64,000 bases of DNA from Caprimulgus europaeus (taxonomy: Eukaryota > Chordata > Aves > Caprimulgiformes > Caprimulgidae), in contig OU015525.1 in NCBI GenBank assembly GCA_907165065.1, forward strand, positions 2,053,251 through 2,117,250, given 5' to 3'. A program made the translations under genes and the position numbers. Every line of letters begins with the position of its first letter. Position 1 is the stretch's first letter. Positions 26,401 through 41,400 of the stretch are shown piece after piece. The notes beneath the pieces were generated by a model. The model was not told the origin of the DNA and made no database searches. It saw only the letters and a list, made by a program, of their open reading frames with translations.

Positions 26401-29400
26401 CTGTGCTGTGGAGGTTGAGACCAGGCACAACTCATTACAGTGGTGCACCTTGCTCAGATGAACCTGCTATTTCTACTCTAGAGCAACCTTCCCCTTGACC
26501 ATCAACACTCCCACCTCCTATGTAGTCTCAAATTTGGCTATAAGCACTCAAGATGATCACCCACATCAAATAAAACTGCTTTATAATTGGTTTTGAGGAA
26601 TAAAAACTTCTCTTTAGGTGCAAATAATCATTTTGCAAGAGCAGCAGCTTGCTGTGCTCACCCATTAGTAGAGCCAGACCCTTCCCTCCCTTTCCCACTC
26701 CTCTATGTCAGGAGATGTAAACACCAAGGATTGATTTCAGCTGCCTACTCGCAGCAAGACAAGCTCCCAGGCTGATTATACCCTTATCTGCCCCAAAGGA
26801 AAGCAGAGAGAGATAACCCAGAGCTGACAGCGTGCAGTTGTCAGCTGAAAGGGGCTCTGGTTGCTCTTGTTAAATCACACTGGGGTCCAGGAAAAATAAC
26901 ACATGTATGAGCTCTGCATGGCCAGGGCACTGCTCTCCCCCAGCTTTTGCAGAGTATGTTGATTTTGACTTTTTTTTTTTTTAAATAGCATCTTGCAGGG
27001 GCTTTGTCCTGACCTGGCTCAGGGCAGTAGAAGGAGCTCTACTGTTTTTTCTTTTAAGAAAGAAAAAAGGTTGAGGGAGCTGGGCTTGTTTAGCTTGGAG
27101 AAGAGAAAGCTCCAGGGAGATCTCATTGTGGCCTTCCAGGACTTGAAGGGAGCTTAGAAACAGGAGGGAGAGGGATTTTTGACATGGGCAGAGAGTGACA
27201 GGACAAGGGGAAATGGTTTTAACCTAAGAGAGGGGAGGTTTATGTCAGATCTTAGGAGGAAATTTTTCACCCAGTGTGTGGTGAGACACTGGCCCAGGTT
27301 CCCCAGAAAAGCTGTGGATGCCCCCTCCCTGGAAGTGTTCAAGGCCAGGTTGGATGAGGCTTTGAGCAACCTGGTCTAGTGATTGGCAACCCTGTCCACA
27401 GCAGGGAGTTTGGAACTGGATGATCTTTAAGGTCCTTTCCAACCCAAACCATTCCATGATTCTTTAGTGTCTCCTCCCCTGACTCCCCTTTGCTGGGATT
27501 TCCCAAGACCAATGCAAAACCACAGCAGGGTCAAAGATCTCCACAGCTGCTTCCATTTAAACATCCTTCAGCATTTCTGCTACTCCCCATATAGTACCAG
27601 CACAGCAACCATTCTCTTTCCCTATAAACCTGTATTTAATTGTTATTTTAGTCCTCAGTGTATCACAACACCTCCAGGACACCGATGCATCGCTGCTGTC
27701 ACTACAATTCTCTTCCAATATGAACTAAAGAGAATTTTCCCTTCTTGCTCCCAGCTGGCAACAATATTTATATATTATTTTTAAATTAATTTCTTATATT
27801 ACCAATAGCTCATTTGTACCCCAGCAACACCAAGGTAATATCTGCATATACACAGGATATATTTCTGCAGCAGAAAGGACATAGCACCCTGATTTTTGCT
27901 CTGCAGGATTTCTCACACACAAGTACAATTTTTTCCAGGACTTGTCACTAGGTTTTAAAGCCCAACATTGCTTTGAGGCACCTCAGTTTGCACTCTGCAA
28001 GTGTCACAAGCAGTAATTAAGAGCAAGGTACCTGTCAGAGAGATTCATTTAGGGAAATACTTGATGGTTTCTGTGAGCAAATCTGCCCTGATGCACTTTG
28101 TTCTCCCTGTCCAGGGCAAGCACTGATCTCCGTACGAGCACGCACGCAGAGCCCACGTGTCCCCACCAGCCTCCTTGCTGAAGTTATCAGCTGTTTGCTC
28201 AGCTAACACCAAAGATTTCTGATTTATTTGTTTCAATTTCTCCTTAAGAAACTAGTTTATAGGTGACACCTTTATCTCCCTGATTGCTTCACTCAGCCCT
28301 GGTATTTAAAGAAGAAAGGAAAAGGTTTCCGCTGCCTCTGCCCATTTATTTATCCAGCAAACAAACCCTCTTGACATTGCTGAGTAAATGCATTTTTTTT
28401 TCTCCAAACACACCATTCAGGGCAACTTCTCCAGGAAAGGAGACTGATAGGATGAACAGAACAGTTCAGGAAATTATTTTTCTGAAGGTATTGAGTTTTT
28501 GAGACTTTTTTTTGGGTTGGGTTTTTTTTTTTGAGGCAAAAACCCCACTTCAGCTTTAAACTCTACTCCACACTGAGCAACCCAAAGCTTTTTTTCTGTT
28601 TATATTTATCCCTAGCCTAGAGAGATGCAAAAGAAGTTTCTCCATGCAGCTCAATTTTTGAGCAATAACCTTTCATACTTACACCATAATCTTCCCTTTT
28701 CAACCTTTCATTTCAGCCACAAGCTTGATTATTTCCCCCCTCCCCACCATGTTTCATAAGCTCTGAGCACTGTAGTGCCCAGAAATCCAAATTATTACAA
28801 AGTGGACTTGTGAGAGGGAGGAAAAGTGGCTTCTACCAAAGGACATTCAAACTGCTGATTAAAAAAAAAAGAAAAAAGAAAAAAAGTCCTATCAGTGCAT
28901 TTTCCTGGCCCAGTAATTAAGATGTGTTTTGCATCACATTTTTCTTCACTCCCCTGCATGCTGCTCTAATTCCCACTGTTGGAACCAAAACTGCAGCCAG
29001 GCACATTTCTGCTGAGCCAGGACATTTTCTTCTATTTTTTTTTTATTTTAATAATAAAGGGGAGTCACATTGGGATTTCATGGCATTTTGTTTTAATTAG
29101 ATGAGGCATGGTAGCCTGGTTGAAGTAGCAGGGTATGGGGGCTGTAACTTCACCTCCCCTAGGAAGCTTTGCTGTCCTCATTCACTGGTAAAATACCATT
29201 TATTCCTATCTTTTGGTGGAACAATTAATCCTCCCTTCTTCCAGATGCAACAAGTACACACCACTGAGTCAATCTTATTTTATTATGGGAAATAAAAATT
29301 AATAAACTGGCACAATAAGCCAAAAAAAAGCTATTTTAGGTCAGCTTTATGATATTTTCTTACATTAACAGAGCCAATGTGCTCCAATATCCTACAGGAA

Positions 29401-32400
29401 CACAAGATACACACAAGAGTTACCCAAAAAAGTTAAAAAAAGATAAAATATCTGCAAAATTCATGCTATTACATCATGACCACTTTAAAGAGGAAGGCAA
29501 TAAAGTGCCTGGCTTTACTTGTGCTGGACCAGCTGCAATCTGAAAACCAAAGGTGGCAACTTCTGTACCATCCCATAAATGCATCTTCCAACAGGGTGAA
29601 GAGCCACAGGGCTGTGCCCATCTGCAAAGACATCACCTGATTCTGAAAATACAGGTGTGAAATCCAGGCTGGGTGGAGAAAGGATCATGAGCAGCCCTGA
29701 GGAGAAGGACTTGGGGTGCTGGGGGAGGAGAAGCTCCACATGAGGCGGCACCGTGCGCTGGCAGCACAGAGCCAAGAACCGTGTCCTGGGCTGCACCCAG
29801 AGCAGCGTGGGCAGCAGGGCCAGGGAGGGGATTCTGCCCCTCTGCTCCGCTCTCCTGAGACCCCCCCTGCAGTGCTGCCTCCAGTGCTGGGGCCACCAAC
29901 AGCACAAGGACATGGACACACTGGAGCCAGTGCAGAGGAGGCCACGAGGATGATGCCAGGGCTGAAGCAGCTCTGCTGTGAGGACAGGCTGAGAGAGTTG
30001 GGGCTGTTCAGCCTGGAGAAGAGAAGGCTCCAGGGAGATCTTCCAGTGGCCTCCCAGTACCTGAAGGGGCTCCAGGAAGGCTGGGGAGGGACTTTGGCCA
30101 AGGGCAGGGAGTGACAGAACAAGGGGTGATGGCTTGAAAGTGGCAGAGGGGAGATGGAGATGAGATGTGAGGAAGAAATTGTTTGGTGTGAGGGTGGTGA
30201 GACCCTGGCCCAGGTTGGCCAGAGAAGCTGTGGCTGCTCCTCCCTGGAAGTGTTCTCGGCCAGGTTGGATGAGGCTTTGAGCAACCTGGTCTAGTGGAAG
30301 GTGTCCCTGCTGCTGGCAGGGGGGTTGGAACTGGATGATCTTGAAGGTCCCTTCCAACCCAAACCATTCTGTGATTTTGCTGTGGTGGAAGCACTGGGAT
30401 GGGGATTTTTAGAATTAAAGCTGGATTTGACCCCCTTGCTGGGGTTATCAGGCAGGAGCTCTGCAGTCCAAGCTCAACCCCATTATTCCATCTGCTCACA
30501 CCCTGCTTTGTAGCAGTCTTCTAGGACATTAAGAATTTTTTTGGTCATCAGAAAGCCCAGCAGCAAACCCCAACCATTGCCATGGGAGCATCAAGATCAC
30601 TTTTCCACCCCCAGCCAAATCCCCAGAGCAGAAGGATGCTCTGGGGCCCAGGACTCACCTGAAGAGGTTTTCTGCCCCCGCTCTCATCCTCATCTCCTTG
30701 TTGATCTGCTGGTTAATCCGCGCCCGCCGGTGCTGCAGTTTGCTGCGCTGGGTCTGGGCCAAGGGGTCACAGCCCTGCTGAGGGACAGGAGCAAGGTCTC
30801 ACCAAAAAACCACCGTTTTGGGATTAAAAATGGCACTTTCATAGAATCAGAGAATGGGATAGGGTGGAAGGGACCTTAAAGACCATCTAGTTCCAATCCC
30901 CACTGCCGTGAGCAGGGACACCTTCCACTAGGCCAGGTTGCTCAAAGCCTATCATAGAATCATTGGATGTTGTGAGTTGGAAGGGACCCACAAGGGTCAC
31001 TGAGTCCAACTCCTGTCCCTGCACAGGACAAGCCCAACATTCACACCATGTCCCTGAGGGCCTTGGCCAAACGCTGCTGGAATCTTGTCAGGCTTGGTGC
31101 CATGAGCACCTCCCTGGGGAGCCTGTGCCAGTGCTCCACCACCCTCTGCCTCAAGAACCTTTTCCTCATGGCCAACCTCACCCTCCCCTGCCACATCTTC
31201 CTGCCATGGCCTCTGCTCCTGGCATTGGTGGCCAGGGAGAAGAGATCAGCACCTGCCCCTCCTCTTCCCCTTGGGAGGAAGTTCTAGACCACCATGAGAT
31301 CTCCTCTCAGTCTCCTCTTCTCCAGGCTGAATAAACCAAGTGACTTCAGCCTCTCCTCATATTGTTTCCCCTCTAAACCCTTCACCAATTTTATGTCCCT
31401 CCTCTGGACACTCTCTAGTAGAGAGTGGCCTCATCCAACCTGGCCCTGAACCCTTCCAGGGAGGGAGCATCCATTTCAGACCCTAGCATTGCACTTGAAA
31501 TAAAAGTCATTATCATTAACCACATGTTACTTAATCAATTTATTTTGAGCAACCTGGTCTAGTGGAAGGTGTCCCTGGTGCTGGCAGGGGGGTTGGAAAT
31601 GGATGAGCTTTAAGGTCCCTTCCAACCCAAACCATTCCATGCTTTTCTAAGCTAATCAGAAAAGGGTTCCCAAAGACAACTACAGGAACTAAGCATCTCC
31701 ATTCCAGGGTCTCACCATTTGGACACAAGACAAGACCCAGGGGACTGCAGATGAGCTCAGTATCACCCTCAAACTCGGGAACAGATGTGACCTTATGTCT
31801 CTAAGTGCTCCCATGGGGATTGAGTGCAGGCAGCAAGTCAAGAGTTCATCGGGGTGGAGAAATGAGTTGCACAGAGCAGTAAATTAATTCCATCCCTGTC
31901 TCCTTCCTTGGTTTTGGCTCAGACTTTCTGCAGACAAGGAAACACATTTCATCTCCAACTTCAGGAAGTGACAGCAATATCCCTGTGTCTCACAGGAGCA
32001 AGAGGTTATGATGAGATGTCCCAGGCAGAGAGGTTGCCACGAGGAGGGTCTCCAAATTGAGGGCCACAAAAGCTCTGTGTTAAGCAAAGATGATTTCTAT
32101 TGTGCAAGGAGAGGTTCAGATGGATGAAATGAGCCTCTAAAAGACCCCTGGATAAAAACAAAACCAAAACACTAAAAAACCAACAACAAAACCCTGTTTG
32201 GGAGGGCACAAGTTTAAGAGATCTCAGAGCTTGCATTTCATACACCAGTGCAAAGCATGAACAGATCCCTCCAAGAACACACTAAGATCACACACTAAAT
32301 CCACTTAGATTTGAGAAATTCCTCAAAGCCACTATTTCACCCTCTTGCTTCCTTTAGAAAACCTCCATTATTACCCTACTCCCCACTGCTTCCCCTCCAT

Positions 32401-35400
32401 CACTGCTGGTGGAACCTTTGTCTTCACATCAGGAGGGATTTTGCCACCCAAGGGACTCTGCAGAACTCCAACAGTACCCACACTTGTCCTGCCCAAAACA
32501 CCTTCTCAGCTAATTTCTTCCATGAAGAGATCTCAGTGGGCTTCACCTGGTCTCACCTCATCCTCTAGAATGGGTCACAACAGTCTCCACCAAGCCAGGG
32601 CAACACTTGGTTACCTCTCCAGAAAACACTGAAGGTCCCAGTGTTACTCTGGGAAAATTTACTTCTAACAAATTATTGGGTTTTTCTGGGGAAGTAGGAA
32701 AGGAAAAATAAGAAATCCTTGCTCCAAAAAAAGTATGAGACCAGCTTTGCTGAGTTGGTAGGGAATGGAAAATTTTGCATTTTTATGGACTTCAGCTTTC
32801 TGAAAAATTAATTTATTTTATTTAAAGTGTACTAATTGGTGCCCTCTTTGAAAAGGGTTTGGAATTAATATTGGCATTTTCATGTAAGTGAAAGGTTTGA
32901 GTCCTTTACATTGGAAACTGAGGAAACAGAGTAACTCCATCTGGTCCATAAATCTACAAGCTTAGTGCTTTACCATAATGGAGAGCTGGGCAGGGAAAAA
33001 CTTGATGAAATATAATAAGGGCAAGTGTAGGGTGCTGCACCTGGGCAGGAACAACCCCAGGTTCCAGTATAGGTTAGGAAATGATCTCCTAGAGAGCAGT
33101 GAAGGGGAAAGGGATCTGGGAGTCCTGGTGGACAGCAGGATGACCATGAGCCAGCACTGTGCCCTTGTGGCCAGGAAGGCCAATGGCATCCTGGGGTGCA
33201 TTAGAAGGGGTGTGGTCAGTAGGTCAAGAGAGGTTCTCCTCCCCCTCTACTCTGCCCTGGTGAGGCCACATCTGGAATATTGTGCCCAGTTCTGGGCCCC
33301 ACAGCTCAAGAAGGACAGGGAGCTGCTTGAGAGAGTCCAGCACAGAGCCATCAAGATGATTAAGGGAGTGGAGCATCTCCCAGATGAGGAAAGGCTGAGG
33401 GAGCTGGGGCTCTTGAGCTTGGAGAAGAGGAGACTGAGGGGGGACCTGATTAATGTGTTTATAAATATCTGAAGGGTGAGTGTGAGGAGGATGGGGCCAG
33501 GCTCTTCTCAGTGGTGTCCAATGATAGGACAAGGGGCAATGGGTGTGAGCTGGAACACAGGAGGTTCTGCTTAAACTTGAGAAAGAACTTCTTTACAGTA
33601 AGGGTGACAGAGCACTGGAACAGGCTGCCCAGGGAGGTTGTGGAGTCTCCTTCTCTGGAGACATTCAAGACCCACCTGGACACCTTCCTGTGTGATCTCA
33701 TCTGGGTGTTCCTGCTCCGGCAGGGGGATTGGACTGGATGAGCTTTCGAGGTCCCTTCCAATCCCCAACATTCTGTGATTCTGTGATAATCAATGAATTT
33801 GTTGAAATTATTGACAGAACAGGCTGGAAACATGAGATCTTGATTATTTTGGAAAAAAACAATTAAGTGGGATGTGAAGAAAACCACCCCAACAGCTGTA
33901 CAAGTCTCAGGTCTGAGACACTTGGGAGCAGATATAGGAAAAGCTGATCCAGAAGTGACACTGCTGGATTTGCCCTGGAAGAACTCACCCATCCTGCTCA
34001 CATTGTTGGTTCCCCAGGGAAAAATCCAGAATAAGGAAAAAAAAGCTGAGGAATTCCACACCATGAAGCTCAAGAAGGGACCATGCCAGGTTTTCTCTAG
34101 CAAGAAGTACCTGGATCATGGTCCTCAAGAAAAAAACCCAACCCAACCACATAGGTACTACTCAAATCTAAGCACCCAGAGACTCTCAAAGCAAAGGAGA
34201 CAGCACCAAACTCTTGCCTGGAAAGTATCTGCTCATGCAGATGTAGTCCAAGGACTTGCACAAGTATTTCTTTTCTTAATTAAAGGCTGATTACAAACAT
34301 GGTGCCTTCAGTGATGTTTCTTCACACAGCACAAGACATCAACCTATGTATGGAAGTCAAAGCTTAGAGAGAAGATGGTGTTTATGAAAATTTCAACAGC
34401 CCCTCAGGTTTACAGATGAGAGTTCTGTGTGCTTGGGAGATCTAGAGACAAGTAAACCAAATGAGTATGCAAGTATATCCAAATTCATGCAAATAAGCAG
34501 GATCCAGGCTCCTCTCTGCCTCCAGAGCCATAAAAATCCATCCAAAACTCAACAGCCCCTGTAGCAACTTTTAGAGATGGGAAGAACCTCTTCTCTGCCT
34601 TTAGCATGTCCTACAGGAGCTTGCACCACCTTTGAGGCCTCTCCACTTCTTGCAAAGGATTTCTTGAAAGCAGTCAGAGGATTTCAAGATTTCTTTTCAG
34701 GGGGAAGAAGAGCAAAGACTACCTGAACACATGGGCAAGAGGCCAGAGGACCTGCAGGTGAAAGATGGCAGAAGAGGCACAAGTGGAAGGAGTAACCAAA
34801 ACCACCCAGAAGGTCCATGAACACCTCCTTGTCTGGAGGTGAGGCAAGCAGAAACTAAGTAAGAGAAGAAGCAAGATGCAAGAAGACATTAGGATGGATC
34901 TACAAGATATTCAAAAACAGTATTAAAAATTCTTCATTACAAAAGCAATTAAGCTAATTGACTTGGTAGTTCCTCACTTCTCCCATGCCTGGCTTGAGAC
35001 AACACCAAGAGGCAAAATTCAAGTGGCTTCAACATCAAACCTGATAACCAAGACCCCTCTGAAGGAACAGCACTGATAATCACTCATTGCTTTGGCTTTC
35101 CACGAGGGCACAAAGGAGCTGCCACTCCAGGAACGCTTGCAACCCTCCATGCAGGTGGGGATCAACATGGTCCAACAACATCCAGGACATCATGATATTT
35201 GGATTTGCTTAGTCTTGGAGAGTGATGTATTGAGGTCTTCTCCCTGGTATACAGTGATAGAATGATTCACAGCTGTGCCAGAGGAGGTTTAAACTGGACA
35301 TCAGGAAGCATTTCTTCACTGTGAGGGTGGGCAAACACTGGAACAGGCTCCCTAGAGAGGTGGTTGATGTCCTAAGCCTGTCAGAGTTTAAGAGCCATTT

Positions 35401-38400
35401 GGACAATGCTCTTAATGTGCTTGGTCAGCCCTGAAGTGGTCAGACAGTTGGACTAGATGATCATTTTAGGTCCATTCCAACTGAAATAGTCTGTTTTCTG
35501 CTCTCCCTCTGCGAGACACTGAGCCATTTGGAGATCTGCAATATTTTTTTCCCCCTCATCTGAGCACTGGGTGTCTTCTCAATCTAATTTAATGAGTTAT
35601 CAACTCCCATCCAAGCTCCAAAGCCAACAGCAAAGAAAAAAAGGTACTGGAAAGTCAGGTATTGGAGCACCTGATGTAACACCAAAGCCTTGTGAGGATG
35701 TTGAGTCAGGATCTCAAGACTTGCTGCCCTTAAGGACTTCATGTGATCTTCCTGCATCTTGCTTTCCTCCTCACCCTTTCTGAAGTTGGGTAACTGCAAG
35801 TAACCCATGGGATTGCAACACATCTTGCCTCAAGAGGATCTGCTGGTTGTCCCAAAGCATTATTCCTGGCTGGCATGGACTCATAAAAACATTATGCCAA
35901 AGCCACCATGAGGAATGACCAAGCTTGGTCTGCAGCTGCTCCTGGAGCACTGCAGAAATGACATTATTTCACAAATATTGAAGCCAGAAGGAAATTCAGT
36001 TCCAGAATAAGATGTTTAGCCCAGGTTAACTTTCACACCACCACAAGCAAGAAAGGCCAGATTTCAATCAAAAGGTAGATCAAGGAAGATAGAGTCAAGA
36101 GGAGAACATGTCCATCCTCCAGCAGCTTGTATTTTAGGACACCAAGGCTTTTCCTGTGCCCAAACTCAAGTCACAACTAAAAGCTAAAAACTACAGCACA
36201 GAGCTTCTGAAGTGGTGACAGATTTAAGCCTGTCTTACATAAGGAGGGCAAAGAGAAAAACACCACCAAACCCCACTGTGTGGTTCTCAAGGGGATTTTC
36301 TCTGCTTAATTCTTCTTTGGACAAGCTTTTGAGGTCAACTTTCCTTGAAGATCAGAAGAAAGATGTGTCCTTTCAACCAGCCTCTTGGGCTTTGTGGTAC
36401 ACCCAGAGCCAAAAAGGTGATCAGAGGGTTGGAACAGCTCTGCTGTGAGGACAGGCTGAGAGAGTTGGGGTTGTTCAGCCTGGAGAAGAGAAGGTTCTGG
36501 GGAGACCTTCTTGTGGCCTTTCAATACTTAAATGGGGATTATAAGAAAGGTGAGGACAAACATTTTAGCAGGGCCTGTAGTGACAGGACAAGGGGAGATG
36601 GTTTTAAACTAAAAGAGGAGAGATTCAGACCAGATATAAAGAAATTCTTCACACTGAGGGTGGTGAAACACTGGCCCAGGTTGCCCAGAGAGGTGGTAGA
36701 AGCCCCATCCCTGGAAACATTCAAGGTCAGATTGGACAGGGCTCTGAGCAACCTGATCTAGTTGAAGATATCCATGCTCAGTGTGGGGAGGTTGGACTAG
36801 ATGACCTTGAAAGGTCCCTTCCAACTCAAACCATTCTATGACATCAATAGAAAAGTAATGTTTGGTGCTTCAAGTGGCCAGGTTGAACATGAGATTTCTC
36901 AGCCTTTCTAGTTTCAAGCTTTTAAAAGAAGTAGTGAGCACATAACTCTTCCAGTAAGAGCTCATAAATCCTGTAGCAGCCAGGGAAGGACACAGTTCTT
37001 TGTGACCACAGTATGGCCAAGACCTTCACGTAGGGAGAAAAGGGAAGAGCCCAGAAGACCCTTTCCAGAGGAGGCCAAGACACAAACATCCCCTTTGAGG
37101 AGTGTCAAGGTCTCTGCCAACTCAAACCCTATCTATGCAGGGAACATAGACAATGATGTAATGGTGTTGGTAACTCCTCAACATCACTTCCAGTTCAAGA
37201 GCACCCATCTGGGGTGATAAACAGGGCAATTATGTGGTTAGGTGTCCTTCCATAAGCAAGTCCTTAGGGAATGTTTGTTTAGAGATGATCACCAGGTGTA
37301 CTTTGCACTTGACATCTCCAGTAAACACAAAATGATGAAGCCTGGGTATGTCTTAGCTGATGAAGCACACCTAGAGCTTTATTTGTGACCCTGGTGACAA
37401 AACAAAGCCACCACCTGCCAGATTTCCATGCATTAATGACAGACAAACTTAATCACCTGTAGGAAGAGCTGGATGCCAGCAAGTCCAAAGGGCAAAGCCA
37501 CATACAAGGAGTCTAATTTCTCTTCTCCTAGAAGAACAGGAGCTCAGTCACTGGAAGCAACTGAGCAAAACCAAAACTGAAGTGGATGAAGTGACCAAAG
37601 GACAACTGTGAGCTGTCAGCATGAGTAGATGTGAGTTTAGTTAGAGCTTCAATAGGTATTGAAGTAGAAGGTCCAAGTTAACTACAGAGCTTGGCTGGAT
37701 CATGGGAGGTGCTCCACAGCCCACCTACTGAAGCATGGACCAAGCTGTGCCATCTTCAAGACCAGCTTTACCCAATTACAGAAGATGAAGAGTGCCCACA
37801 GAATAGGAGGAGAAACTAAAGAAGCTTCATTTGCACATAGACTGGAGACATCCATAATGCAGAAGTGGTGAGACAAGTCATCACCTGGTGCTGACCTAGG
37901 CTCTACAGCCAGACCCACTACCAAGGAGAAAACCTTCACATGCCTGAGGACAGGGAAGTTCAAGGAGAAAGCTGCAAGCAGAGCAGGACACCAGCCAGCC
38001 TTGTATCACTGCCATGAGGGTATATAAATATATAATATAATCAATATAAAGAGAGGTGACCAGCAGAGAGAGGGAGGGGACTGTCCCTCTCCACTCTGCC
38101 CTTGGGAGGTCCCATGTGGAGTATTGCATCCAGGCCTGGAGCACCCAACACAAGAAAGATGTGGAGCTGTTGGAGCAGGTCCAGAGGAGAGCCAGGAAGG
38201 TGATCAGAGGGCTGGAGCACCTCTCTGCTGAAGAAAGGTTGAGGGAGCTGGGCTTGTTGAGCTCATGGAGAAGAGAAAGCTCCAGGGAGATCTCATTGTG
38301 GTCTTGTAGGACCTGAAGGGAGCTTAGAAACAGGAGGAAGAGTGACTTCTGACATGGGCAGATAGTGACAGGACAAGGGGGAAGGGTTTTAAACTAAAAG

Positions 38401-41400
38401 AAGGGACATTTAGGTGAGATATTAGGAGGAAATTTTTCAGCCAGAGGGTGGTGAGGCACTGGAACAGGTTGCCCAGAGAAGTTGTGGATGCTCCTCCCTG
38501 GAAGTGTTCAAGGTCAGGTACTTCCCTCCCACAATTCTCTCTCCTTTTTCAATGAGGGAACCACCTGGTTTGATGGAAATCAAACTATCTGCCCTAAGGT
38601 TTCTTGTTAAGGTCATCTACTTCACATGGGCAGCAGCACATCTGCACTGTGGGCTTGGTACCCCATGGCAGACAACATAAGCTTGGAGCTGCTCTGGCAA
38701 CACAAAGAACATGCTGGATATGTGGTTAGTAAGTCAAGAGAGGTTCTTCTTCCCCTCTACTCTGCCCTGGTGAGGCCACAGGAAAAGGTCATGGTTCAAC
38801 TCTTCTGTTGGACAACCTCTTGAGATTTCATTGATTTGACTTTTCCAGTGCTGCCTTCTTCCCTCCTCACACCAACCATTTGCTCAGGGTAGAAATACAT
38901 CCCTCAGACAAAGTGGCAGGAGTTCTGCTGGAGCCTGGCTCCCCATGACTCACCTCCACCTCATCTTCTCCTACCCTGGCAGCTCCCACAAAAACCACCT
39001 CAGGTGGTACTTCTATATGCAGAGAGAGAACTGAATAAAATAAATAATCACAAACTCTCTTTGGCACCAAAAGCAAAGCCAAGCTACAAAACAAGCCTGA
39101 AATATCTTGGTTTGACACCTGATAACCATGAGGGACATGCTACAGATAGAGCCACAGCAACCTTTGGACATCATGAGTCATCAGAAAACTGTCCTCTCAT
39201 CCAGAGAGGGAATTCTTTTAGGTAGGACCAGGATTCATGGACAATGTCAAAACTGTGCCAGTCCTGGACAGGGTTTGTTGCTAAACCTAAAGGTTCCAAG
39301 TCTTCAGAGCTGTCTGCTTAGTGGTGAGCTCCTACAGCATTCACCACCACCACCAAGTGAGTGATCAACCAACCTTTCCAGCACTACCAGTCTGTGTTCA
39401 CAGTGCAATTAAAGAAAAGGGCACATGAAGCACAAGGAAACCAGATGATTTGTGCCCAGGAAGCCTTCAACCCCATCAAGGATGGTGAATGAAGAGCTGA
39501 AGATCAGTGCTTGGGAGGGTCAAACACCAACCACCAAGCAGATGTAATTCAGGCAGATGGAGGCAACTCCATGAGAGTTTGTCAAGTCCAGGCTGTGTTT
39601 GCTCTCCACTAATTCATCCATTGTTTAGTCTGGGAGACTTTTTTGCTCTCTACAACTACCTGAAAGGAGGTTCTAGTGAGGTGGAGGTTGGTTTCTTCTC
39701 CCAGTTAACCAGCAATAGGACAAGAGGTAGTGGCCTCAAGTTGAGGTTGTGTCAGGAGAGGTCTGGGTTAGATATTAAGAAAAATTTCTTCTCCAGAAGA
39801 GTGGAACAGGCTGCCCAGGGAAGTGGTGGAGCCACCATCCCTCGAGGTGTTCAAGAAACATGTAGATGTAGCACTAAGGGACATGGTGGCAATGAGTTGA
39901 CAGTTGACCTGGATGATCTTAGAGGTCTTTTCCAACCTTACTGATTCTATGACTGTCATTAACAGAGGTACCCTCAATCCACAACATCAACCCCATGCAC
40001 TGAGCACGTGGTCTCCAGCTGCAAGCTCAACCCTGCAGGTTCTACCCAGCAGTTGCTTACATCATCTCCCACTAAAAACCACCACCACCAACAAAAATCC
40101 CAACCAAACAACCAAAAAGAGGCAGGTGCTTCTTTTCATCCACTCTCAGGAGCAACAGTATTTCCCAACACAAGGTTTTGTCCTCCAAAATGGAGGTTTC
40201 TAAGTGCAGAGATGATCCAGCAGCTGGAAAATCTGCTGTAGAAATAGGGTCACTGCAGCATCAACCTCTCAGCACCTCTGATTTCCAGAACCATACTGGT
40301 TTCAAAGCTATTTTGCTACAATCAAAGCTGTCAACTGGAACTATTATTCCCTCTTTGCAGCCCATGAGTTTTTGAACCAGGCCAGCACAGGACAAGTGGC
40401 CAAGTGACCCTGGTTTAGCTGCACTAACTCATGTGCTAGACAGCAAAACAAAAGCCACAGAACCATTCCACACAGTGAACCAGGCTTTCAAATTCTCTTT
40501 TCCCCAAAAAAAATCTTGATTATTTCCTTCTCCTTCCAGCCAAGGAGATTTTAGAAACTTATATGAGATGTTCCTACAAGACAACCAATAGGTCACAACA
40601 AATATTTTTGCTCCCTGGACATGTATTTATGTCTAAAAATCCCTATCAGGAAACTAATCTCACTCCAGTTGAAAGCTGTTTTTCTGTGGGAGACATGAGC
40701 AGCTAAAACCTCTAAAACCTTTTATTGAGAATATGGTTACATCACACAGCCTTTTAACAAATGAGTGGAGGATTAAAGTTTTAAATTTCCCAACAAAGTG
40801 CCCTCACTGCTGGAGAATGCACTCAGCAAGAAGGAGGAAAAATAAAATGGGGGAGGGAATAAAAATAGGGGGGATTGGATGTTTTTAAACAGTATCACCT
40901 GCATCAAGAACTTGAATTTTAAGAGCATGAAACTGCTCCAGGGAGCTGGGGGAGGCACAGGGTATCATGAGAGCTGAGGCAGGGTGCCAGCAGGAAACAG
41001 ATGTATTAAATCTTCAGCCCTAGTATGTGAACCCTGGCAACAAAAAAAATAAAATTATATTTAAAAAATAAAGAAAAAAATCACCCTCACAGCAGCATTC
41101 AGGATCCACTGCAATGGAATAAATATGTAGTGGCCTCATCCACAGTCCCTGATGTTGTCCAGGTGAAAAAAAACAATTAGAAAAGGCTATATTGATTTTT
41201 TTTTCAAATAAAAAAATTAATAGGAAATCTAATCAGGTGTTTTGTTGTTTAATTTAAAAAATAATCATGTTATGACAGATGCTGCATATCCCCTGCCAGT
41301 TTTTTCCCCCCTTCCCCTAAAGCTTTGCAACATTTTCCTATGTTATTCTCCTCTGGGTTACTGTCTGATAGATCCAAACTGATTGCTCACACAAGGGAAA

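Noticed and set aside
29716-30114. Open frame of 132 codons in RHPN1 intron 2
   Set aside because: It is the ORF2 end of a truncated CR1 and not a separate gene.
32978-33472. A 164-codon open frame that looks like an independent gene
   Set aside because: It is the C-terminal end of CR1 ORF2, with the same motifs in many other copies and a CR1 tail at 33789.
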